A stretch of 52,684 bases of DNA, from assembly GCA_022448955.1 (NCBI GenBank), contig JAKVCU010000026.1, positions 1-52,684 on the forward strand, written 5' to 3'. Position numbers and translations under genes: made by a program. The notes under the pieces were generated by a model. It did not search any database, was not told the DNA's origin, and saw nothing but the letters and a program-made list of their open reading frames with translations. The stretch's first letter is position 1, and every line of letters begins with the position of its first letter. The DNA comes from Saprospiraceae bacterium (GTDB lineage: Bacteria; Bacteroidota; Bacteroidia; Chitinophagales; Saprospiraceae). Below, one piece after another: positions 16,480-25,445 of this stretch.

Positions 16480-17619
16480 TTAAAGGAGTACATCCCTTAG
16501 ATATTGTCCCATCTCGACAGCCCACTCCTGCTGATATGCACGTCCGTATATGTAGGTGACAAAAAGAATATAAATAGCCAAAAATATAAAAGCTTTTACT
16601 CTGTTAAGTGATTCTCCAAAATAATATAGCAAAAAGGCAATAATCGTCAAAGCGAGTAAAATCAATCGGAGCTCTGAAATATTATCTACCGTATCTGGTG
16701 ACATTTGTATAGGGCCATAGGCCATTGTAAAGATCAATAAAGGAAGACCTAAAGCAAAACAAACATCAAAAATATTGCTTCCTAAAGCATTGGCGACAGC
16801 ATCATCATACTCCCCATTAATAGCATCTTTATAAGATAAAATCGTATCTGGCACACTGGTGGCAGCAGATGCTAAAATAACCGCTACAAAGTAGGTCTTT
16901 ATCCCTAGTGCAGTAGCTGTTAATTCACAACTATATACTAAAAAAAAGCAAGCCAAACCAATGATAAGCATGCTTGTAATGAGTAGTGGCCAAGCATTAG
17001 ACGTATTGATTTTTTCTTTGATGAAAAGTGGAGCTAGATTAATAGTAAGAATATTAGTTAGCCTTTTGGATGATTGATTATTTTGATAATATACCTTTAC
17101 TTCGCTTTCTTCCTTCTCCGTCATGGTGCGAAGCATAAAGGTGACATACAGGCCATAAGTAGACATCAGAATTAATCCATGCCACCAATATAAAGTACTA
17201 CCTGAAATCAATAAAATCAAGATAAGCTCAGCTGCTATCAACGAAAGGCCATCTCTAAAAATTACTTTCTTCCCCACCTTGACATTTTTCGCTAAACCAT
17301 ATCCAATGACTGCAAAGATTACAATGGCTGGTATAATCATACCATTAAATATGGCACTGCCCGCTGTCGTACCAATTCCTCCCGCAAAACCATTGCTCGC
17401 TTCGGATATCTTAGAGTAATATACAGAATAGTAAAAAAGAAAAAAAAGTGTTGTAAACAATTCCGGCATAGAGCTACCAATGGCGTTGATCGTTGCTCCC
17501 CTTACACCATCTGAGAGCTTTCTACCAATATACTGAGATGCTGTCTCAAAACCGTCACTAGCACGCCAGATAACAACACAACAAACAGCAATTATGAATA
17601 AACCTATAAAAATATCCAT
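16480..17619 (-). CDS. Sodium/calcium exchanger family (CaCA) membrane protein
   Basis: A 379-residue inner-membrane cation antiporter with ten or so hydrophobic segments arranged as two inverted halves. The alpha-1 repeat is GATINAIGSSMPELFTTLF near residues 43-61. The alpha-2 repeat is ASAATSVPDTILSYKD followed by AVANALGSNIFDV in the second half. The paired acidic residues (Glu in SMPE, Asp in SVPD) and the GS(S/N) motifs that bind Ca2+ and Na+ are kept, though the ion could also be K+ or H+. A charged cytoplasmic loop lies between the halves around residues 160-195. It is convergent with the polyprenyl synthase. Confidence 0.85.
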   Translation of the reverse strand: MDIFIGLFIIAVCCVVIWRASDGFETASQYIGRKLSDGVRGATINAIGSSMPELFTTLFFLFYYSVYYSKISEASNGFAGGIGTTAGSAIFNGMIIPAIVIFAVIGYGLAKNVKVGKKVIFRDGLSLIAAELILILLISGSTLYWWHGLILMSTYGLYVTFMLRTMTEKEESEVKVYYQNNQSSKRLTNILTINLAPLFIKEKINTSNAWPLLITSMLIIGLACFFLVYSCELTATALGIKTYFVAVILASAATSVPDTILSYKDAINGEYDDAVANALGSNIFDVCFALGLPLLIFTMAYGPIQMSPDTVDNISELRLILLALTIIAFLLYYFGESLNRVKAFIFLAIYILFVTYIYGRAYQQEWAVEMGQYLRDVLL

Positions 17620-17772
17620 GATGAAATTTTAACCTCTCTTCCTTCGTCCAACAAAACAGTAGAGCTATCAAATTGTTGATATACCTATATTAATAACTGT
17701 CTTATATCTAAATATAAGGCACGCAAAGGTAAGAGATAATGGGGGCTTCTCAAGCTGGAAGTGTAAAAATGC

Positions 17773-18432
17773 TCATTGCTGTGGCCCAATAGAGCCTGGA
17801 GGCCTATCATCTAAGCCTTCTACATTTCTTTGGCTATTAGTGACTCTTTCTACCAAAACAATCCTTTCATTAATAATATCTACTACCTTTATGGAAGAAC
17901 CCATTGGTAGTTCATCACCTGCTGTAATGGCCTCGAGCTCATAAGGACCTGTTCGGAAGTTGAGATGGATTTTGCCAAAGCCATTACGGTGTGGTGGGAT
18001 GACCTGGGCAACTTCACCCACACTCTGAAGAATATTTGTATTTTGATCTAGTTGTTGTTTTCTATTGGTTTTTAGACTAGGCAATAACCAAATCATAACG
18101 GCAGTAACCATCACGCCTATCCCTAAGCCTATTCCAATGATTAATGTAGGATGTTGAAATAAATGATGAGCTATCAGGGTAGCCCAAGAAAAAGCAGTAA
18201 AGAAATAAAGTATATGGTAAGGGCTAAGGTAATATTTAGTAGATAATTTATTCTCCTTTTTATTTGGTGTTTCTAGCTGGTTTAAAATCTCAAATATAAT
18301 AAGGAGCATAGTTGTAATGATGACTGCTGAACCTAGCAGGCGACTCTCAATGCTTAATGCACTCCACCAATCTGTAAAAGATAATAGCAACATGTTGTTA
18401 AATCTTTGTTTTAGGGACCTTATTTGGAGCAT
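17773..18432 (-). CDS. NfeD/YqiJ-like membrane protein with C-terminal OB fold
   Basis: A membrane protein of about 219 residues. The start at 18432 (MLQIRSLK) is one choice; the ATG at 18393 (MLLLSFTDWW) gives a more usual beginning. Three hydrophobic segments are visible (SAVIITTMLLIIFEIL, HILYFFTAFSWATLIAHHL and LIIGIGLGIGVMVTAVMIWLL). The C-terminal part contains VGEVAQVIPPHRNGFGKIHL, then ITAGDELPMGSSIKVVDIINERIVLVERV, the OB-fold pattern of NfeD-like proteins. These usually pair with a flotillin-type protein, but none is next to it here. It is upstream of the exchanger gene on the same strand, separated by 150 bases. The acidic, Pro-rich tail is not conserved in the family. Confidence 0.65.
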   Translation of the reverse strand: MLQIRSLKQRFNNMLLLSFTDWWSALSIESRLLGSAVIITTMLLIIFEILNQLETPNKKENKLSTKYYLSPYHILYFFTAFSWATLIAHHLFQHPTLIIGIGLGIGVMVTAVMIWLLPSLKTNRKQQLDQNTNILQSVGEVAQVIPPHRNGFGKIHLNFRTGPYELEAITAGDELPMGSSIKVVDIINERIVLVERVTNSQRNVEGLDDRPPGSIGPQQ

Positions 18433-18754
18433 CTTCAAATTTTCAACTGCTTGAAAAGCAAAGCTTTGAAAAATACTGTGTACAACTGAATCCCTTACTC
18501 CCCTCTATAAGCATTTATTTATACTGCTTGCCAGCAAGCTGCCTTCACCGGTAGACAGGCCCTAATCATCAATGCTTTGTCTAAATAAAATCTGAGTATC
18601 TTCTTATATGAAATTTCCCGAAAGGGAGATTTTACACAATTCTCAATGTCCTCAATTTAGTTCCATTTTTTTGAGAAGGAACTATCCGTTCGACGAACCA
18701 GAAGCCTTTATCGGCCAAATAAGGAATATCCTTTTCTCTTTCATAAAAAAGACC

Positions 18755-18794
18755 TTTTTTGAGATGAGCGAGCTTCGGTTTTTATCTCAAAAAA
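18755..18794. promoter_or_regulatory. 11-bp dyad abutting the prs -7 box
   Basis: TTTTTTGAGAT (18755-18765) is the exact complement of ATCTCAAAAAA (18784-18794), with 18 bases between. The right arm ends two bases before the -7 box TACCTTTG, so the dyad covers the place where a -33 element would be. It may be an operator, or an intrinsic terminator of an upstream transcript. Confidence 0.45.
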
Positions 18795-18796
18795 TG

Positions 18797-18804
18797 TACC
18801 TTTG
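18797..18804 (+). promoter_or_regulatory. -7 box of prs (TACCTTTG)
   Basis: TACCTTTG fits TAnnTTTG and would give a leader of about 145 bases before the prs ATG. No TTG is found 17-23 bases upstream, where the dyad lies instead. Confidence 0.5.
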
Positions 18805-18952
18805 CCAAAGCAATAATTCAAATATTTAATAGCTCAGTGAAATACTGACCCTCGTCTAATAGAAACAATCTGACCTACTCGCTTTGCCTGATTCCTTAAG
18901 CGTAGTAGGATTTCTTTTTTAGGGAGGCGCTAAATTTATATAAGATTAGGAT

Positions 18953-19885
18953 ATGGTTGAGGTTAAACTATTCTCAGGTACTAGTTCAAGATATTTGGCA
19001 GAGAAAATCGCTGACTATTATGGACATCCATTAGCAGATGTAACAATGAAAAAGTTCTCGGATGGGGAAATGCAACCGGTGATCAATGAGTCTGTCAGAG
19101 GGGCTTACGTCTTTTTTATCCAGTCCACATTTACACCTGCAGAAAACCTAATGGAGCTGCTCTTGATGATTGATGCCGCTAAGCGTGCTTCAGCAGGCTA
19201 TATCACAGCGGTCATTCCTTATTTTGGCTATGCTCGACAAGATAGAAAAGATAAGCCCAGAGTACCGATTTCAGCTAAATTGATCGCTAACTTACTACAA
19301 GCAGCAGGGGCTAATCGTATCATGACAATGGATCTACATGCCGATCAGATCCAAGGTTTCTTTGATATCCCTGTGGATCACCTGAAATCTGAGGCTATTT
19401 ATATTCCTTACTTGCAAGAGTTGGATTTAAGCAACGTTATTTTTGCATCCCCTGATGTAGGGGGCGTAAAAAGGGCTAGAACCTATGCAAAGCACTTTGG
19501 TAGAGAATTAGTTATCTGTGATAAATACCGTAAAAAAGCGAATGAAGTGTCAGAAATGACCGTCATTGGAGACGTAAAAGGAGCTGATGTGATTCTAGTG
19601 GATGATATGGTAGATACCGCAGGAACACTTTGCCGCGCAGCAAATATTATCATAGAAAAAGGGGCTAAGAGTGTGAAAGCACTTTGCACACACGCTGTTT
19701 TATCAGGAAAGGCTTATGATAATTTAGCATCTTCCAAATTAGAAGAGCTCATCACATGTGATACTATTCCGCCAAAGTCATCCTCCCCAAAGATTAAAAG
19801 CTTGTCAACGGCAAAGTTATTTGCAAGAGCAATTAGGAATACGCACGAACACCGCTCAATTTCTGCATTATTTGTTGATGGATAG
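18953..19885 (+). CDS. prs: Ribose-phosphate pyrophosphokinase (PRPP synthase)
   Basis: Makes PRPP from ribose-5-phosphate and ATP for nucleotide, histidine and tryptophan synthesis. The 310-residue class I enzyme has KLFSGTSSRYLAEKIADYYG at the N-terminus, KKFSDGEMQPVINESVRG, the flexible-loop lead-in PYFGYARQDRKDKPR, MDLHADQIQGFFDIPVDHL, and the PRPP-binding loop VILVDDMVDTAGTLCRAA. The length is usual. Its promoter region carries a strong dyad. rplY follows on the same strand after 115 bases but has its own -7 box. Confidence 0.97.
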   Translation: MVEVKLFSGTSSRYLAEKIADYYGHPLADVTMKKFSDGEMQPVINESVRGAYVFFIQSTFTPAENLMELLLMIDAAKRASAGYITAVIPYFGYARQDRKDKPRVPISAKLIANLLQAAGANRIMTMDLHADQIQGFFDIPVDHLKSEAIYIPYLQELDLSNVIFASPDVGGVKRARTYAKHFGRELVICDKYRKKANEVSEMTVIGDVKGADVILVDDMVDTAGTLCRAANIIIEKGAKSVKALCTHAVLSGKAYDNLASSKLEELITCDTIPPKSSSPKIKSLSTAKLFARAIRNTHEHRSISALFVDG

Positions 19886-19939
19886 AGAATAATTTTGCAG
19901 ATATTCAATAATTTATGTGAAAATTAAAAGTAAAACCTT

Positions 19940-19947
19940 ATCTTTGC
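19940..19947 (+). promoter_or_regulatory. -7 box of rplY (TATCTTTG)
   Basis: TATCTTTG fits TAnnTTTG, about 53 bases before the rplY ATG. A clear -33 TTG is missing. Confidence 0.5.
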
Positions 19948-20000
19948 GTGCCCAAAAAGGGATAAATTCTTTTAGAAAAGGTTTTAAAGAATAATAAATC

Positions 20001-20591
20001 ATGGAAAGTATTGCTGTTAGCGGACAGGTGAGAACTACAACTGGAAAAAAAGCAAGCAAGGCAGAAAGAAGCAACGAACAAATTCCTTGCGTTCTTTATG
20101 GTGGTGAAGATGTAGTGCACTTCACAACTACATTCAATCAAGTAAAGCCCTTGGTTTATACGCCTGACTTCAAAATTGCAGAACTTGAAATCGATGGCAA
20201 AAAATGTAAATGCTTTGTGAAAGATGTCCAGTGGCATCCAGTAACTGAAGCAATCCTTCATATTGACTTTCTACAGTTTGTAGATGGCCAAACGGTAAAA
20301 GTAGAAGTACCTGTTCGTTTCAGAGGGGATTCTCCTGGTGTAAAGTTAGGTGGTAAGTTATTACAAAACCTTCGTCGTATTAAAATTAAAACGACTCCTG
20401 AACACTTAGTGAATGAATTGTTCTTAGATGTTTCTTCTTTAGAATTGGGACAATCTATCCGTGTTCGTGATATCGAAGCTGTCGATGGTGTCGAAATTAT
20501 GAACCCACCAGCAACGCCAGTAGCATTAGTCGAAATTCCTCGTGCTCTTCGTTCTGCAGCTGCTGCTGAAATGAAAGCTGCTCAAGAATAA
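20001..20591 (+). CDS. rplY: Ribosomal protein bL25 with C-terminal TL5 domain
   Basis: Binds 5S rRNA in the large ribosomal subunit. The 196-residue protein is the long CTC/TL5 form: an N-terminal L25 beta-barrel (about residues 5-90, with QIPCVLYGGEDVVHF and CFVKDVQWHPVTEAILHIDFLQF) joined to the TL5 beta domain (about 95-185, KVEVPVRFRGDSPGVKLGGKL and LRRIKIKTTPEHLVNELFLDVSSLELGQSIRVRD). The Ala-rich tail is not conserved. The prs-rplY order is common in bacteria; here both have separate promoters. Confidence 0.95.
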   Translation: MESIAVSGQVRTTTGKKASKAERSNEQIPCVLYGGEDVVHFTTTFNQVKPLVYTPDFKIAELEIDGKKCKCFVKDVQWHPVTEAILHIDFLQFVDGQTVKVEVPVRFRGDSPGVKLGGKLLQNLRRIKIKTTPEHLVNELFLDVSSLELGQSIRVRDIEAVDGVEIMNPPATPVALVEIPRALRSAAAAEMKAAQE

Positions 20592-20646
20592 TTAGATAAA
20601 CTGCCCTTTCTCTCATCAATAAAGGTTGAGAAGGTAAGTATATAGT

Positions 20647-20684
20647 CAAAAGAGATGTAGATGATCTAATCTATATCTCTTTTG
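20647..20684 (+). terminator. Intrinsic terminator of rplY
   Basis: A 16-bp stem with one G-U pair (20647-20662 with 20669-20684, loop GATCTA); the descending arm ends TCTCTTTTG and is followed by CTATTTAT. Confidence 0.75.
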
Positions 20685-20801
20685 CTATTTATAAGGGTCT
20701 ATTGGGGACTTTATTCTTTGAGTCGATTTTGTTAATCATTATCTTAGAGCTCACCAATATATTTTGAATATAAATTAGGCCTTATAAAAAAGATTAAACT
20801 C

Positions 20802-21578
20802 ATGGATAAGCTTCATATAAGCCTCGTTCAAGCTGATTTAAAATGGGAAGATATCGATGCTAATTTGGCTAGTTTTTCTGAAAAAATAGCGAATATCAAA
20901 GAAGCTTCCGATTTAATTATCCTTCCTGAAATGTTTACGACGGGTTTTAGTATGAATCCGGCAGCCTTCGCAGAATCAATGGATGGCAAGGGGATGCAAT
21001 GGCTAGCAGATGTGGCAGCATCTAAGCAGTCAGTGGTAACGGGTAGCTTAATCATTAAAGAAAAAGATCGTTACTTTAACCGATTAGTTTGGATGCGTCC
21101 GGATGGCACTTATGTTACTTATGATAAAAGGCATTTATTTACATTAGCAGGTGAACACAACTTCTATCAGGCAGGAAAAGATCCATTGTATGTGGATATA
21201 AAAGGGTGGAAAGTTCAACCATTGATTTGTTACGATTTGAGATTTCCAGTGTTTAGCAGAAATACAATGGCTTATGACTTGCTTATCTATATTGCCAATT
21301 GGCCTGTCATGCGCAGTGAGGCTTGGAAAGCCTTATTGACTGCTAGAGCCATTGAAAATCAATCCTATACGATTGGGGTTAACCGGGTAGGAACAGATGG
21401 AAATGATTTCTATCATTCAGGAGATTCTAGTATTATCGATTACGCAGGAGGTATGATGACACAGCTCTCTCATGTAGAAGGTATTTTCACTGCTTCCTTG
21501 GATAAAACCAAACAACAACAATTTAGAAAGAAACTCCCATTCCTCGCAGATCGTGATGAATTTGAAATAGCAAGGTAA
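20802..21578 (+). CDS. Omega-amidase-like nitrilase-family amidohydrolase (YafV/NIT2 type)
   Basis: A 258-residue carbon-nitrogen hydrolase. The catalytic triad is visible: Glu in LIILPEMFTTGFSM, Lys in TYDKRHLFTLAGE, and Cys in PLICYDLRFPVFSR. The MFTTGFS and CYDLRFPVF patterns match the YafV/NIT2 branch, whose members deaminate alpha-ketoglutaramate or other omega-amides left by glutamine transamination or by metabolite damage. The family is clear; the exact amide is inference. It stands alone, 210 bases after rplY and beyond the rplY terminator. A -7 box could not be found. Confidence 0.88.
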   Translation: MDKLHISLVQADLKWEDIDANLASFSEKIANIKEASDLIILPEMFTTGFSMNPAAFAESMDGKGMQWLADVAASKQSVVTGSLIIKEKDRYFNRLVWMRPDGTYVTYDKRHLFTLAGEHNFYQAGKDPLYVDIKGWKVQPLICYDLRFPVFSRNTMAYDLLIYIANWPVMRSEAWKALLTARAIENQSYTIGVNRVGTDGNDFYHSGDSSIIDYAGGMMTQLSHVEGIFTASLDKTKQQQFRKKLPFLADRDEFEIAR

Positions 21579-21679
21579 ATTTTTATAGAAAATTATGACA
21601 AAGTTGATTTCATAAAAAAATATATTTAACTTTCCGTTAAGTATAAAATTAATCATTGCTTCGTTCTGAAGTAAAACAT

Positions 21680-21740
21680 ATCACTCCCAGTGATGGTGAA
21701 AATTGTAAGGGTGGCCATGCTTGTCCAGCCACTATTTTTT
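21680..21740 (+). terminator. Two small hairpins and a T-run between the amidase and NlpC/P60 genes
   Basis: ATCACT-CCC-AGTGAT (21680-21694) is followed by GTGGC (21711-21715) paired with GCCAC (21728-21732) and then TATTTTTT. The second hairpin has a T-run like an intrinsic terminator but a short five-base stem. It could end the amidase transcript or attenuate the next gene. Confidence 0.4.
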
Positions 21741-21760
21741 GATTCTTCAATTTCACGATT

Positions 21761-22357
21761 ATGATCCAGAATAACCCAAAAACAATCATCTTAGTTGTTT
21801 TTCTTGGTCTTTTAATGTCAAACTGCGGTACAACAGGCCAGTTTGGTATCACACGTACCAATAAACCTAATGTTCCTAAAAAACGTACTGCTGAATCCCA
21901 AACACCTCAAGAAAAAGAAGTTGCTTTCGAACAGCAAATCCAAACGCCAGAAGAGGATCTGATTTCGTATTCTAATTTGCGTAATTCTATGGTTGATTAT
22001 GCCAAACAATATATCGGAACAAAGTATAAAAGTGGGGGAATAGATCCTAAAGGCTTTGATTGCTCTGGTTTTACACAGTATGTAATGAAAAAGTTTGATT
22101 ATGATATTTCTAGGGTGTCTGGTTCGCAGGAAAAGGAAGGGAAAAAAGTGAAAATCAAACATGCTAAGGCTGGTGATTTAGTGTTTTTCCGAAAATCAGG
22201 AAGAGTCTTTCATGTTGCACTAGTCGTGGATAATCAAAAAGATGGCCTCAAGGTCATTCATAGTACGAATAGGGGCGTAGTCGTCGATAATATCACTAAA
22301 TCTTCTTATTGGAAGCCAAAACTGTCTTCTGCTGTCGATGTGATTGGTGGGGAATAG
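21761..22357 (+). CDS. NlpC/P60-family peptidoglycan endopeptidase, lipoprotein
   Basis: A 198-residue lipoprotein predicted to cleave peptide stems of peptidoglycan in the periplasm. The signal sequence ends in VVFLGLLMSNC, a lipobox with Cys at about residue 22. After a short polar linker, the NlpC/P60 domain covers about residues 80-195. It has IGTKYKSGGIDPKGFDCSGF with the catalytic Cys, then VFHVALVV with the catalytic His, and a third His in LKVIHSTNRGV. The AKAGDLVFFR segment before the His is typical. A strong convergent terminator follows, so it is probably transcribed alone. Confidence 0.9.
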   Translation: MIQNNPKTIILVVFLGLLMSNCGTTGQFGITRTNKPNVPKKRTAESQTPQEKEVAFEQQIQTPEEDLISYSNLRNSMVDYAKQYIGTKYKSGGIDPKGFDCSGFTQYVMKKFDYDISRVSGSQEKEGKKVKIKHAKAGDLVFFRKSGRVFHVALVVDNQKDGLKVIHSTNRGVVVDNITKSSYWKPKLSSAVDVIGGE

Positions 22358-22420
22358 ATTGGCAACTGTGAGACGATAAGACTGTGTGATAGTGTGGTGG
22401 ATTGGAATGGTGATATTTTG

Positions 22421-22481
22421 TGACTTTAGTTAGGGGAAGATTTGGAGATCAAGCTCTCAAAACCTCCCCTAACTAAAGTCA
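22421..22481. terminator. Bidirectional terminator between convergent genes
   Basis: A 17-bp perfect stem (22421-22437 with 22465-22481) encloses a 27-base loop that itself contains a partial TTTGGAGA/TCTCAAA pairing. It lies between the NlpC/P60 gene and the end of the M14 peptidase gene, overlapping neither. Confidence 0.75.
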
Positions 22482-22486
22482 AAGAC

Positions 22487-25012
22487 CTATTGTCCTACAA
22501 AAAATACAGCATTGCTAAATAAAAACTTTCCATTTTCCCAAAAACCTCTGAATAATGGATCATCTACCATATAAGTAATGCTCCCTTGACCTTTATCTTG
22601 AACCGCAAATACAGTGGTGTTCTCCATTTTCTTTTTAATATTCAGCCCCGCAAAACCCGACACCATAGGATCTTCACCAATGATACCCACATTCCAAGCG
22701 TTTTTGATATGCTGGAAAAATAGGCTACTTGTCTTCAGACTAAAATAATAGTCTTCCAATCCATATCCTAAAGGATGTGTGTTATCCAATTGTAATTTAT
22801 AAATAGCACCAGGCATAGATTCCGAAATCCAACGGCGCTCCTGACCAGTGTAGTGGTTCAAGCGCGCTTCCATTTCTTGAATTTTTGATAATTGATCGGC
22901 TTTGTTCTTTTCTTCATTACTGGCATACTTTGTTAAGGCCATCCCTTTTTTGTCACGTAATGAATTACAAGCCCGTCCTACTGCAATCAATCGCCCCCCA
23001 TCAGAAATCCAATCATTCAATTTATCCATCAAGTTGTCGCTCAAACCGTACCAACCCTCGGGCATAACTAAAAGATTGTAGGCCGAAAGATCAATCCGAC
23101 CTAGACGATTGGCATCAAATACACTAATGGGGTATTTTAAATCTTGCTCAAAGAAATGCCAAGTAGCACCAAATGCATTAGCAGATGTCTGCTCACCAGA
23201 AAGTAGGGCTATTTTAGGTTGCTTAATGAGTACCATTTTTGCAGAACCCAAATCATGACCGCTATCAGAAAAACCAGTGCTCACCTCAATCAAACGATTA
23301 TCTGCACCTCTCTCCACTTGTTCCGCAAAATTTGCACCCATCTTTCTGTTATCCGCTCTGGTAATAACCAAAGTACCTCGCTCATACTCCACCCCTTCTA
23401 ACTTAAATGGCTCTGACGCAAAACGTACTTTAATCCCCCTTTCCAGTAAATTACCTAAAAATTGAGCATCTTCTAAAGACTCCCAGGGATATAAATAGGC
23501 ATATGGCGCAGGCTTATTCTTATATAATGGCCTTCCTACTTTACTCATAACGAAAGGCACCACCTCCATTTTTTGCTTTGTAGCATAAGCTTCCAATCCA
23601 CAAGCATATAATAAAGACCAAGAAGTGATATCATAAGTTAAAGAGTCTTCTATCGCTGTCTTTGGATCTAATAAAACCTGCGTCATAACCGACAACGGCT
23701 GATAAGCCGACACGATAATATCATCACTTTCTACCTTCACCTTTCTATCTTGTCCCGTGATGTAGTCAAAAGCAGTCACCGTAGTGGCTGACTTCGACAA
23801 TCCAAATTGGATATGATTGCGCTCTAAATATTTCAAAAGGGAGTTGATCTTCCCTGCTGGGTTATCACCCTTGATAATGTAAGTTTTATACTCTCCTTTT
23901 GGATCTGATGATGACTTTTGGTAATATTCGGTGTATTTCTCGATCATACGCTTAGCATTTTTCGAAGCGACTTCTACCGTCGAAAGACCCGTTGTGCGAT
24001 GATGGTCGATACGATCCCTTAGGGTTAATATATCTTCATTTTCCATCGTGATTCCTCTACCTGCACGGCTATGTCCTCCTTGCTCGTAAGTCATACCAAT
24101 AGCACCGTGAAACATCGGCCAAGTATCGCCATAACTTGGATATAATAGGTCAAATACTTCACGCGTGAAATATAACCAACCATTCTTATCAAAATATTTA
24201 GCGTGGTTTTTACCAATATCAAACTGGAAATCGGCTTGCCATTCCGTTAAATATTCGTGGTATGGTCTTGCCGCAGGGGCAAAATAGTAAGGATTATTAT
24301 GGAACTGCTCGTGAAAATCTACATGAATATGCGGCATCCATTGCATATACTGATCAATCCGTAGACGGGATTCTACCTGTGTCTGCCAAGCCCAGTCACG
24401 ATTTAAGTCAAATAAATAGTGATTAATACGCCCACCAGGCCAAGGCTCATTGTGAGACCTCGCTTCTGGATTTGGATCATTGATTTGATTGGCAACGTTC
24501 CTGTACCAATGAGTATAACGAGAGTTGCCATCCGGATTGAGCGTTGGGTCTAAGATTACAATGGTATTTTCAAGCCATGATTGTACCTCTTTATCTTCCG
24601 CCCTAGCTAGGGCATATAATACAGCCAATGAACTTTCAGGCCCACCAGCCTCATTACCATGTACACCAAAACTAAGCCAAACAATAGCCGTGTTATCTGC
24701 TGTAGGACGACCTTCCTCCAAGCCTGATCGCCTAAGATTATTTTTACGGATATCTTCCGCTTTCGCTAAATTCTCAGGCGTAGAAATGATCGCCATTAAT
24801 AAGGGGCGATCTTGATTGGTGCGACCATACTCTTTGAGTTGTACTCGATCGCTATTGTTAGCTACATGCTTTACATAATCTACAATCATGTAATATGGCG
24901 TAAATTGTTTGCCATAATTGTGAGGTAGGAACTCATCAGGAGATTGAAGTTGTGCAAATATTACTCCGCTAATAAATAGGAATAATACACTGATAGAAAA
25001 CTGTTTCAACAT
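22487..25012 (-). CDS. Secreted M14-family zinc carboxypeptidase-like protein
   Basis: An 841-residue secreted protein from the ATG at 25012 (MLKQFSISVLFLFISGVIFAQ, a signal peptide); an ATG 33 bases upstream is also in frame. The M14 catalytic domain occupies roughly residues 35-350. It shows a zinc-binding H-x-x-E in FGVHGNEAGGPES, a third zinc ligand His in HIHVDFHEQFH, substrate-binding RDW in DLNRDWAW, and a catalytic Glu in MTYEQGGHS. The C-terminal 450 residues are unclassified; one part (RIDLSAYNLLVMPEGWYGLSD to GRLIAVG) looks like a class I glutamine amidotransferase or DUF4350-like fold. Several Bacteroidota encode such long peptidases. Substrates may be peptides taken up for nutrition. 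Confidence 0.85.
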   Translation of the reverse strand: MLKQFSISVLFLFISGVIFAQLQSPDEFLPHNYGKQFTPYYMIVDYVKHVANNSDRVQLKEYGRTNQDRPLLMAIISTPENLAKAEDIRKNNLRRSGLEEGRPTADNTAIVWLSFGVHGNEAGGPESSLAVLYALARAEDKEVQSWLENTIVILDPTLNPDGNSRYTHWYRNVANQINDPNPEARSHNEPWPGGRINHYLFDLNRDWAWQTQVESRLRIDQYMQWMPHIHVDFHEQFHNNPYYFAPAARPYHEYLTEWQADFQFDIGKNHAKYFDKNGWLYFTREVFDLLYPSYGDTWPMFHGAIGMTYEQGGHSRAGRGITMENEDILTLRDRIDHHRTTGLSTVEVASKNAKRMIEKYTEYYQKSSSDPKGEYKTYIIKGDNPAGKINSLLKYLERNHIQFGLSKSATTVTAFDYITGQDRKVKVESDDIIVSAYQPLSVMTQVLLDPKTAIEDSLTYDITSWSLLYACGLEAYATKQKMEVVPFVMSKVGRPLYKNKPAPYAYLYPWESLEDAQFLGNLLERGIKVRFASEPFKLEGVEYERGTLVITRADNRKMGANFAEQVERGADNRLIEVSTGFSDSGHDLGSAKMVLIKQPKIALLSGEQTSANAFGATWHFFEQDLKYPISVFDANRLGRIDLSAYNLLVMPEGWYGLSDNLMDKLNDWISDGGRLIAVGRACNSLRDKKGMALTKYASNEEKNKADQLSKIQEMEARLNHYTGQERRWISESMPGAIYKLQLDNTHPLGYGLEDYYFSLKTSSLFFQHIKNAWNVGIIGEDPMVSGFAGLNIKKKMENTTVFAVQDKGQGSITYMVDDPLFRGFWENGKFLFSNAVFFVGQ

Positions 25013-25445
25013 AAATATAATTCTTTGAACTTCGGTATTCCGCATTCTATAAAGTATACACTTTATTTTACTTTATACCTTAATGAGATTTTTTCAATCC
25101 AATTAGAATATACAATAATACCAATTGCCAATAAAAACACCTATTTCAAGCAGCATTTCTTTTTGCTTTTGGACGCTAAAAGCCAATTTTTATATTTCTT
25201 TCACATCTTTCGCACAACCATTTGAACTCCCATTTTAGTCTTTAGGACATACTAGCCGTGAATGAAAGATCATTTTTGATTTCACGCTTTGGGAAAAAAC
25301 GCTGATGGCTTTTTTCCTTCAAGCAACTTCTTTTGAAGTAAAAATTGTTTTACTAAAAGCTAAACTACGTATATATTCAGTCGTGGAACACCCATTTGTG
25401 AAGCGACTGCCTTTTTAATCATCCCTTTGGATATAAGGTATTGCT
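25013..25445. other. 433-base divergent gap between the M14 peptidase and bamA
   Basis: AT-rich. It contains a dyad AGTAAAA-N4-TTTTACT (25337-25354) preceded by CTTC-TTTT-GAAG. No exact TAnnTTTG box was found for either gene, although both must start transcripts here. Small frames (for example 25025-25225) are not credible genes. Confidence 0.4.

Larger units (their letters stand above)
18433..18952. other. 520-base gap between the NfeD-like gene and prs
   Basis: The gap holds a GCTTGC-CA-GCAAGC palindrome (18526-18539), a large dyad (18755-18794) and the prs -7 box (18797). A 73-codon frame at 18608-18829 runs through the dyad and promoter and looks accidental. No gene is supported. Confidence 0.5.

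Noticed and set aside
18608-18829. 73-codon plus-strand frame upstream of prs
   Set aside because: It runs through the prs dyad and -7 box, lacks recognisable motifs, and ends in low-complexity Ser/Asn.
19065-19079. TGCAACCGGTGATCA in prs as another Fur-type operator
   Set aside because: Only the left half matches; it is within a conserved coding stretch (GEMQPVIN).
24525-24815. 96-codon frame antisense to the M14 peptidase
   Set aside because: Lies fully opposite conserved catalytic-domain codons; no independent signal.
25025-25225. 66-codon frame in the gap before bamA
   Set aside because: AT-rich, Phe- and Tyr-heavy translation without any recognisable motif; overlaps the peptidase gene start.
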